This document shows, one piece after another, positions 55,561 to 64,000 of a DNA stretch of 64,000 nt. The DNA is from Clarkia xantiana subsp. parviflora (lineage: Eukaryota > Streptophyta > Magnoliopsida > Myrtales > Onagraceae): NCBI GenBank assembly GCA_036873135.1, contig JAPTYO010000002.1, forward strand, positions 45,313,452-45,377,451, read 5' to 3'. A model generated the notes under the pieces. That model saw nothing but the letters and a program-made list of their open reading frames with translations. It searched no databases and was not told the origin of the DNA. Each line of letters opens with the position of its first letter. The stretch's first letter is position 1. A program made the position numbers and the translations under genes.

Positions 55561-55789
55561 GAAGGAACGGATCAGACCGAAAAGCAAGACGGATCAGAAA
55601 AAAGAGCGAACAACCCATGAGAAGTGCCACTTGGGTCAGAAAGTCATCAACCCAAGGGACACGTCTTAACAATAACATTGCATACCGTATGCCGACTCTC
55701 GTACGCATGCACGTCATAATCATATATGTGTTAGCATTCATATCCATGATCGCATACACGGACTAGGATTGTCATATACGTATAGGTCA

Positions 55790-56515
55790 TATATGTATGC
55801 TTATTACACTAATCATGTCGACAGATGTGATCACTCCCGTCCAAGTCCAAGGAGGGATACGTCCTAATAAGGTCCACACACCGACGGATAAAAAGTCCAT
55901 CACGAGGTAACACCCGAACTTAAATCGAACGTATACTCTATCGAAAATAGAGTCAAGACGGGGCCATGCCACCACTTGACTCAGGGGAAAATGATGAGTA
56001 TTCGTCCGATTCGGGTTCGTTTTATATTATTCGGACTTCGTATACACGTCAAACTCACTAAACGGTTTTGAATTATTCACCTGCGAGCACTAAAAGGTCT
56101 GGGGCACGCACGTAAGCGCCCCGGACTTAAGCCCCTCCGGACTGTCCCGTTACCCCGGACCTCCCGGGATCAGCGCGATACCCCGGGACGGTCCGGAATC
56201 CTCCTATTATTGACATGTAAACCCCTACGCAAACACCGCACGTGCAAACTCTCCCGATGTCAGCTTTACTCACGTCTACGCTCGGTTCATACTTTGCATT
56301 GAACCGACGTCGAACCGTTCAAAACCCGGTTTGATTCCAATGTTTCCTATAAATAGGAGTCTTGATCATTCATTTTAAACTAAGTTGACAGCGGAAGCTC
56401 TGCCCTCTCTCTTACTTTCTCTCTCTAAAATACCCGACTTAAGCTTCGGAAAGGGTTCATCGCACTCCACCCCCCCACGTGGTGTGCGATACTGCCCCTC
56501 TTGCAGGTATACGGA
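55790..56515 (+). repeat. LTR-like unit Y
   Basis: Second diverged copy about 1 kb downstream, with gaaaatagagtcaa...cttgactc (55,945-55,981), TATA box tataaata (about 56,350), hairpin (56459-56490) and ctcttgcaggt. With X it may be a small element with two LTRs or two solo LTRs. No PBS or PPT was found. Confidence 0.45.
56459..56490 (+). other. Hairpin in unit Y
   Basis: ATCGCAC (56459-56465) pairs with GTGCGAT (56484-56490), and after a T-T mismatch CCAC (56467-56470) pairs with GTGG (56479-56482). The position equals the X hairpin but the bases differ. Confidence 0.6.
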
Positions 56516-57215
56516 GATGCACGAGTTCGGCGCGTGCGAAGACCCGAATAGGAGCAACCCGAGGCATTCTTCCGACGTCACTACTAGGATCCGACACCCC
56601 ACTCAGAAAGGATCCAACAAATACCACCACCACCGTGTTCCGTCCATCTCAGTAATTGCTTCTCCAGAGAGACCAGAGCTTCCATTGCAAGACTTGAGAG
56701 GCAACCCACACAAAGAATTGCCTTCGAGAGGATATGGGCATGATAGTTAAATTAGTGAAGCGGAAAAGGAAATTGGAGAGGCTGAAAAGGGAATTGGGAT
56801 GTCACGGTAATTTAGCTAGCTTCCGATTTTGGGGATTTTTTTTATTTCATCGAACCGGCGACCTGACGGACCGCCTAATTCGTTCACAACCGGCCGATTC
56901 GCCAAAAAAACCAGTTATTAAACTGAATTCTCTTATATCCTCCGGATTTATTCGAACCGGACCGTTGGATGCACCAATTCCAATTCGAACCCAGTCAGAC
57001 CGCTGGTCCGGTTCGGTTCTGATAACAATGGTTGAAATCATCTTTCATTTGACATATCTTTTGTCTAGTTTGAGTGTTCTCCCACGTGGGTAGAAAATGG
57101 GGACCACCAAAGTGGAATCAGAGACAAAGAGAGGAGTTTTTGACCGATATAAGCCTCCATGGACAACCAAATACAAACATAGACTGCATGAAAAAAAATA
57201 TTTACAAATCTAAGG
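56516..57215. other. Unassigned region before the hairpin cluster
   Basis: No gene is recognised. If the PMD gene and transposase form one MULE, its left terminal inverted repeat should lie in or near this stretch. The partner is off the window, so I cannot define it. Confidence 0.3.
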
Positions 57216-57468
57216 CAAACCGAGATTTCACATCTCGGTTTGGATGAAAAAATCCTAACCGAGACATGAAATCTCGGTTAGGAAGTGGATTTTTAGACCG
57301 GTTGGCCCTGGCCAACCGGTCTGTGAGTCGACCAGACCAGATGTTGGCATCTGGTCCGGTCTGTGAGCCGACCGGACCAGATGTCAACATCTGGTCCGGA
57401 CCGGTCACTGTAGGCATGCACAGTGCATGCCAACAGCGACCACTATCGGCATGCACAGTGCATGCCGA
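57216..57468 (+). repeat. Cluster of seven perfect hairpins upstream of the PMD gene
   Basis: Perfect stems: 57216-57242 (11 bp, CAAACCGAGAT), 57253-57283 (12 bp, TCCTAACCGAGA), 57295-57322 (13 bp, AGACCGGTTGGCC), 57335-57356 (9 bp, GACCAGATG), 57372-57399 (13 bp, CCGGACCAGATGT), 57413-57431 (9 bp, GGCATGCAC) and 57446-57468 (11 bp, TCGGCATGCAC). Loops are 1-7 nt. The first two, the fourth and fifth, and the last two share cores. The cluster lies about 200 bp before the PMD start. Confidence 0.9.
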
Positions 57469-57663
57469 CAACTTTGCTTTCTATTTTTTTTTTCTACCGA
57501 CAGCTTTATGTTTTTATTTTTTTTTCGTTTTTTACTCTATAAATCACCTCATTTATTTCACTTACATTTCATATTCAAACTATCTTACTCTCAACATACA
57601 TTTCCTACTCTCTCACTCAACAAACATCAACTATTCTCAAATTATTACATTAAACTACCTTAA

Positions 57664-60600
57664 ATGGCTAGTGGAGAAGGCAGTTCGAGTAGGAGAGGTA
57701 GTCGCGGGAAGCGTCCGATGGTCTCATGTGCGCCTCTTTTATATACCCAAAATACGCACAAGTCTCAAATTGCTGACCAAGATACTGTAAGTTTTAATAT
57801 ATATATATATATATATATGAATGTTATATATATATGCAAGCTTTAAAATTCTTTATAATATGATTTGTAAATATAATTGTAAAAAATGTTAAAATAGAAA
57901 GTAAATTTGTAAATAGTATTTAATTTGGGAAAAATAAAAATTCTTTATAAAAATGTAAAAAGAAATTGATAATTATATAGAAAAAGTAATACAAAAAATT
58001 ATATTTTATGTATATATATCTTATATATATGTACGATGTAATTTGTGATAAGTTATATTTTATGATTTGTAAATAGAACTATAAAACGCTCATTCCAAAA
58101 TTAAAATAAAATTTCTACATAATGATAATTATTTAGAACATTTAATTGAAAATTGAATTTCATGTATATATATACAAACTAATAAGTAGGATGTTAAATT
58201 TTTCGGTTAATGAATTAGTTGTGATGATTTGCGTATACTTTTACCTGATTATTAATTGTGTTATTGATGATGATAGGTTAAAGACCCTAAAATGAAACAG
58301 TCCAAAGTCCGAGCGGAACGTATGTGGAAGACTGACGTGCTAACCACAAGTTACATCGAAATGGCGGGTTTTCAGTACGCAGGCAAGACGTCCGCTATAG
58401 AGTTAGATCCTGCATTGTTGCATGCACTAGATGAGAGGTGGCATCCAGAGACACACACGTTTCACCTTCCACAAGGTGAAATGACTATCACGTTACAAGA
58501 CGTGTCTATGATTTTGGGGTTACGGGTTGACGGTCTGCCGGTAACCGATACCTACCGGAAGGAAATTGACGAAGATGTTAATGTAAACAGTAACACTAAG
58601 GATGTATTCACTAGTCTCTTCCACGTAGTGCCCGAAAATGAAGATTTTAAAAAAATACAACTGAAATGAAAGTAACTTATTTGAAGAACTGGAAGGTAGA
58701 AGAACATGATCGCGGTTTTAAGACGAACGACCACTTTGTAGCACAGTGTAGGGCTAGGGCTAGGGGTGAAACCAAAATCCGGTTGGTCCGAACAACCGGT
58801 GAAAACCGATCCGGTCTGGACCGAAAAACCGAATCCGAAATACACGGTTTGGTTTTTGGTCGGATTTTTTTACTCTAGTTCGGTTTTTCGGTCCGATTCG
58901 GATTTTAATCTTTGAGGACCGCGAGGACCGAACCGACCGTTATGCTAACTAAATATATATAATATATATTATATTAATTGATATTAATCAATATAATTAT
59001 TTCATTAGGTTTATAAAAATTATGAAATAAGCATTTATGAAGATTATTTTTTCTAATTTTGTTTTATAATTTATTTAATTATAATAATTGACGTTATTTT
59101 TCATTTCGCTTTGATAAATTCCATGACAATAACGAGAATTTTAAATGATAATTGTTACTTTTGGATTTTCGGTTTAAACCGAACCGAAAAAACCGTACTA
59201 CCAATGGACGGTTTATTTTTTCTCACATGGTTTTTGGTCGGATTTTTTTAAGGAAAAAAACCGGACCGAAAATATGGGTAACCGACCGAACCAAGCAAAA
59301 AACCGGTCCGACCGGTCTGGTTTCACCCCTAGCTAGGGCGTATATAATGATCCTCTTAGGAGAAACTCTTTTAGCAAATTCTAGCGCGGGGTATGTACCT
59401 CTTGAGTACATATATTTCTTGCGTGATTTTGAAATGTGTAGTCAATACAGTTAGGCGTCAGCTGTATTGAGTTGCACATATAGAGGTCTATGTAGGTGGG
59501 TGAGTAAGAAAAATCAAACTGATCTCCCTATCTGCGGTGTGCTCCTACAGGTATTAAGAATATTTTCCAATTGAATCTTTACCATCTGTATTTGATGGGT
59601 TGGTTACAGCGTGCTAATTTTCCACTTAATGTAGGTCTGGTGTTGGATGCGTATAGGAGTCGGTAGACCGAAAATGCTGACCCCACATATAGAATGTGAA
59701 TCAGTCGGGTGTTGGTGGGTGGGAGCGAAGACCCGAAAAAAAAAATGTGGTACCTGGAATGCATATATATTATCGGGATCAGATGAAGTTGTTAACAAAT
59801 GATGGGGTAACATAATATTTATCTTGCTAACAATTTCAATTTGAATTATTTATTGTTATGTATAAAATTAGTATGTTATTGTTAACTAGCAGATTACTTG
59901 GCGGCCGTATTCAGAGGCTGTGAAAAATATTGTGGCGTCCATCTGCAGTAAAGCTTGGGAGTTGTCTAAAATCCAGATGCCACTGATCCACTTCAATTGT
60001 GTGGAATGGCAAATGGCTGATCGAGTTTATAGACAGCTTGGATTGTCTCAATCAATCCCCGAAGACTGTCCCAAGGATCGACAAGAATGGGATAGTCTCC
60101 ATAGGTGCAAGAGGTGGATGAAGAACTGGAAAGATACTTGGGAAACACTTCATGAGAGGTACATTGAAGTGTGGAACAGACGTTGGGAAAACTACCGACC
60201 TCCTGCTCCCATAAGTGCAACATACAAGGAGTACATGCAATGGTATGAATCTGTTACCCATAACCTCGTACATTACGATGATTTATCACCAGTAGAGGAA
60301 GATGTCGAAGAAGAAACGCCGCATGTCCTGACGCAAGGCCATTTTGAAGCGCTCAGAAAGTCTCACCTAGTGATGGTACGTTGTCTTTTCGATAGTGCAT
60401 ATCGTCATAACATTATATTGGTTTTGAATAACATTTTTGTGTAATTGTTCATAGCTGAAGCATTTCGAAAAGATCTTGATAACAAGTCGGAAGATGCTGA
60501 GTGAAACAGAGGATTTGTACATTCAGAAATGTGCAAAATCAAACATCAAGGCTGTTCGTGTTGCATTTGAAGAAATGGGAAAACTACGACAATTTGAAGG

Positions 60601-60850
60601 TTTATTGTCGCAAGACCTGACCCGAAGTAGCGACGAGGAATGTCAAGAAATTGATCAACAACCTCGTAGAATGAGTATGGAGCCTCCAGACGTTACACAA
60701 GAAACAAAGTTGAATTGGGATTCGTTTTGCCGGTCAGCTCCACCTAATCAAGGATCATGGCCAAATCCTAATACGGTGTATCCTGATAATTCGGGTTATA
60801 ATCCGGGTTATACTCCGGGTTATAATCCGGGTTACAATCCGGATTGGTGA
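57664..60850 (+). pseudogene. Plant mobile domain (PMD, MAIN/MAIL-like) gene, broken
   Basis: Exon 1 57664-57786 (MASGEGSSSRRGSRGKRP, then gtaag). Exon 2 starts at 58277 with the classic PMD motif, residues such as HALDERWHPETHTFHLPQGE and MTITLQDVSMILGLRVDGLPV. Later exons carry ARAYIMILLGETLLA, PLEYIYFLRDFE, YRDQMKLLTND, ITWRPYSEAV (from about 59,894) and an acidic tail, then a last exon from about 60,460 ending in repeated Gly-Tyr-Asn-Pro at 60,795-60,849. Lesions: frameshift at an A7 tract (58,648), a 571-bp MITE (58761-59331), and a TAG at 59452-59454 where PMD proteins usually have Trp. PMD genes occur both as host silencing factors and inside transposons. Convergence with a MuDR transposase suggests the latter. 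Confidence 0.85.
58761..59331. mobile_element. hAT-type MITE, 571 bp
   Basis: Perfect 13-bp terminal inverted repeats (taggggtgaaacc at 58761-58773 and ggtttcacccct+a at 59319-59331) are flanked by a perfect 8-bp TSD, gctagggc (58753-58760 and 59332-59339). Ends are ccggtc-rich and the interior AT-rich. There is no coding capacity. Removing it and one TSD copy restores the PMD reading ...CRARAYIM.... Confidence 0.93.
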
Positions 60851-60895
60851 TTTCATAATATTTGTAATAAAATTTCCAAATTTGTATTTGCAATT

Positions 60896-60915
60896 TGGGG
60901 GGGGGGGGGGGGGGG
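60896..60915. repeat. Poly-G tract
   Basis: About 18-20 consecutive G 50 bp past the PMD stop, prone to length error in assembly. Confidence 0.8.
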
Positions 60916-60919
60916 GAGA

Positions 60920-61806
60920 GAAACATAACATTGGAAAAATTCGTATAAATTCCACCAGACTGCAAATTCATCACCGTTTGAGCCGTCGAGTTTCTTTAAC
61001 AAGTTAGAATTTAGAAATGTTCAAAGAAATTTGAAAAAATTACAGATACTTACTTACATAATAACATGACTAACAGTAGAGTTTCGTTGCATTTGGAGTT
61101 GTCGATAATCGGCAATCATCCGTCAAAGTTAGGTCATTATTCGACATTTTTCCGTAACTTTGGTAACGTCATATAAATTCTACCCAAGTCCAAATTCGTT
61201 TCCGTTTGCACCGTTGGCTTTCTTTAAAAATTTTAAATTCATATTAATTATTTCACATTTTTTAAAATATTTTCCAAAAAAAGAGTTTTGGTTAAAAACT
61301 CCGTTTTAGGGGGGGGTAGAACACCTTTTTTGGGGAGAAAACCTAAAATTCGAAATAGTTAAAAAAAAAATTAAGAAAATTAAAGAATGTTAATTACGTT
61401 ATAAAATGCTTAAGTTTCGAGTTTCGTTGCGTTTGGAGTTGTCGATAATCGGCAATCATCCGTCAAAGTTAGGTCATTATTCGAGATTTTTCCGTAACTT
61501 TGGTAACGTCATATAAATTCTACCCAAGTCCAAATTCGTTTCCATTTGCACCGTTGGCTTTCTTTAAAAATTTAAATTCATATTAATTATTTCATATTTT
61601 TTAAAATATTTTCCAAAAAAAAGAGTTTTGGTTAAAAATCCCATTTTAGGGGGGTAGAACACTATTTTTGGGGAGAAAACCTAAATTTCGAAATATTTAA
61701 AAAAAATTAAGAAAATTACATAATTTTAATTACGTTATAAATGCTTAAGTTTAGAGTTTCGTTGCGTTTGGAGTTGTCGATAATCGGCAATCATCCGTCA
61801 AAGTTC
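60920..61806. repeat. About 340-bp tandem repeats between PMD and transposase genes
   Basis: Units begin gagtttcgttgc at 61079, 61419 and 61754 (periods 340 and 335 bp; the last is truncated). A more diverged partial unit is visible at about 60,920-61,078. Each carries ttgtcgataatcggcaa, an imperfect 17-nt palindrome, and an aaaagagttttggtt block. Not coding. Confidence 0.85.
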
Positions 61807-61893
61807 ATACAATTCAACTTTTACAGTTCAAATAACACAACAGACATTACAATAGAAATAGTACATAAGAACAAGTACGATACATACATAAAA

Positions 61894-63979
61894 TCAAGTC
61901 CCAGATGACGATGCTCCTGATTTAAGTGGACACGTTGTCTTATTGTGCCCTTCATGCCTACAAATCTTGCATTTTTTCTTCGCTCCAGGCTGACGCCAAT
62001 CCATCTCGTTAGGCATCCTTGTTTTCCTTCGACCCCGTCCGAATATTAGCATTCTAGGATCAACAACAACAGTTGGACCCGTCCACGCCGGCCATTCAAC
62101 TGATGGACCCAAAGGTTGAAATCCATGGCGGTACGTTTTCCTGTATTGGTTTATCCTAAAGTAACGGTCAACACCTTCGATATAGCTTGTATTCGCTGCA
62201 CGGTAGGCGCACATCGCGTGCTTGCAAGGTTGCCCGAAAACAGTCCATTCATTGCACGTACAATACTTATCTTCGAGCTCGACGATATACGTGCTTCCAG
62301 TACGGGAGCAGACTTCATATCTTGCTCTGTTTACTCTGTATGCGTACTTCGTTGCAGTAAATTCCTTTGAAGCCTCTTCTGCCGTGTTTAGAAGGTCTCT
62401 TATCTGTTTGAGAAATTTGTGATTCTGAGAAATTTGACGTTCGACCTTCTCGGTTCGCTCCGTCCAGTAAGCATTCATCTTCTTGAATGATTTCTGAAGA
62501 ATAGCAGTAACTGGTAACCCCCTCGCTTCCTTCAACACAGCATTGAACACCTCCGCCTGATTTGTTGTCATATTCCCGTATCGGAGACCATCATCATGAG
62601 CTCTACTCCACGCGCTAAGCATTCCACATCCATCCATGAAGCGTTGGTACTTGCCGTTTTCAGCATTGTACCACTGATGGTACTCTCGTTCAAATACATG
62701 TTTGTTTGAAGTCCATACCAGATGGCCGAATGCTTTCTTCAGCTCGACATTCTTGAAGTGTGTATTGAAGTTGCTCAACAAATGTCGAGCACAATACCTG
62801 TGAGAACCAACTCCCTCTGGATACCACTGCCTGACAGCTTTAAGAATACTAACGTGTCGATCAGACATAATACATACCGGGCGCTTATCCTTTGTCACAT
62901 TCGCCCTGAGACACTCTAAAAACCAACTCCATGTATCATCACTCTCTTTGTCGCACAAACAAAATGCCAATGGAACGATTTGGTTATCGGCATCGTACGC
63001 AACTGCCACAAGAAGTTTACCGGTATACTTCCCATACAGATGTGTGCCGTCGATGCTGATCAAAGGTCGACAATGTGGAAAACCCTTAATAGATGGCCCA
63101 AACGCCCAAAACCATTTATCGAAAGTAGCAATCTCACCAAATTGACGCTTCCACGTGTAGTCAAATACCGTGCCTGGATTATAATGCGCAATTGTCGTCA
63201 TGAGTCGTGGGAAACGTCCAAACGCCGACTCGTGAGTGCCGTAAAGATCATCCATGACTTGCTTCTTTGTGTACCATATCTTACGATAACTTGGCATCTC
63301 CCTCCATTTGTTTCTTACAATTTTTTGCAAGTCAGCTATCTTTATCTTGTGATTATCTTTTACGTGATCGTAAATACATTCGTAGATAATCTTGTTATCT
63401 AGATTGCTATTCTGGGTGATCATCTTTTCATTCACACATGAGTGGGGAGGGCCTAACGACTGTATCGTCCATCTACCAAGTATCTTCTTCGTTGCATACG
63501 AATCGGATCTTAGTAGTACTAGATGTAGGAGTTCTACATTCTTGGGCATTCTTGATGTGCCAGCCTTTAACAGCCTCTTGGAGTTCTTCTTTGCTGTTGT
63601 ATTTTTTTTCAACTTCGAACTCGTTCACATCATATGATGCATACCCGTCTTGAACACTCCAATCAGTGCACTGCAGTTGTTCGTCCAAGTCTCCCTCATT
63701 CCAATCCTCCGGGCAATAGTAGTCTAGCTCTTCGTCATTGCCCTCATCATCATTGGCCTCATCATCATCCGCAGCCAAAACAGCTTCGATTTCTCCTAAA
63801 TCCACGATTTCTTCATCTACCCCAACCGGCACTCTAGCATTACCGGATTCTCCTTCTTGGACAGTGTTGCTGCATTCACCATCAGCATCAGTAGGATCAC
63901 CCCCTAATAATCCAAGACGCAACATATGGACTACTGGGTCATAATCTGCTGGATCATACGACCTCTGTTCAATGTACAC
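61894..63979 (-). pseudogene. MuDR-type MULE transposase (5' end outside window)
   Basis: A 572-codon frame (63612-61894) has DDE residues D188 (LISIDGTHLYG), D251 (IMSDRHVSI) and E354 (TTNQAEVFN), a SWIM zinc finger C451, C453, C463, H465 (CTCNEWTVFGQPCKH) and a C-terminal CX2CX4HX4C knuckle (548-561). Upstream, in another frame (63979-63473), are an acidic N-terminal region and the start of the MuDR N-terminal domain (FEVEKKYNSKEELQEAVKGW, FVCNEE). The two frames do not join, so a frameshift lies near 63,480-63,490. It would cut and move MULE ends. It converges with the PMD gene. Confidence 0.92.
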
Positions 63980-64000
63980 CTCTTCAACCGAGTGGACATC

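Noticed and set aside
1..64000. tRNA, rRNA, organelle-derived DNA or telomere repeats
   Set aside because: I scanned for typical cores and saw none; short tRNA-like strings are only primer binding sites.

Overview
The window is plant nuclear heterochromatin. The evidence is plant-type LTR retrotransposons, a Mutator-like transposase, a plant mobile domain (PMD) gene, a hAT-type MITE and GT-AG introns. I see no single-copy host gene, rRNA or tRNA, and I cannot name the species. Almost every base belongs to a nested stack of transposable elements, whose boundaries I placed from LTR ends (TG...CA), primer binding sites (PBS), polypurine tracts (PPT) and target-site duplications (TSD).

Left part, about 1-23,904. 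Two copies of one large non-autonomous LTR element (LARD-1 and LARD-2, about 5 kb internal, no gag-pol) are tangled with two copies of one Ty1/copia family. LARD-2 (9475-23904) is the oldest. A reverse copia copy (copia-R, 6746-9474) lies in its 5' LTR, and LARD-1 (1-6745) lies inside copia-R. A forward copia copy (copia-F, 11985-20179, TSD atagt/attgt) interrupts LARD-2's internal region. The LARD interiors encode nothing. They are packed with short inverted repeats, including an array of stem-loops with a constant 9-nt loop and stems that vary by paired changes.

Middle part, about 23,905-53,490. A decayed Tat-like Ty3/gypsy relative carries gag and protease on + and an intron-containing antisense gene on -. 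A full Tat element (outer, 28603-51277, TSD agcag) inserted into that antisense gene. A second full Tat element (inner, 36571-48373, TSD ggtgg) then inserted into the outer element's gag-pol. The inner element keeps an open gag-PR-RT-RH-aRNH-IN polyprotein and LTRs with only a few differences, so it is young. All three carry a convergent antisense gene of the 'putative gypsy type transposon' family, and in all three a tandem array of tiny hairpins fills the gap where gag(-pol) and the antisense gene converge.

Right part, about 53,490-64,000. Two diverged LTR-like units each carry a TATA box and a structurally equivalent hairpin. They are followed by a MULE-like unit: a cluster of seven perfect hairpins, a broken PMD gene (+) holding a 571-bp hAT MITE, about 340-bp tandem repeats, and a convergent MuDR-type transposase (-) that runs to the window edge.

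The recurring theme worth following is arrays of short, apparently maintained stem-loops at fixed places in several unrelated element families.
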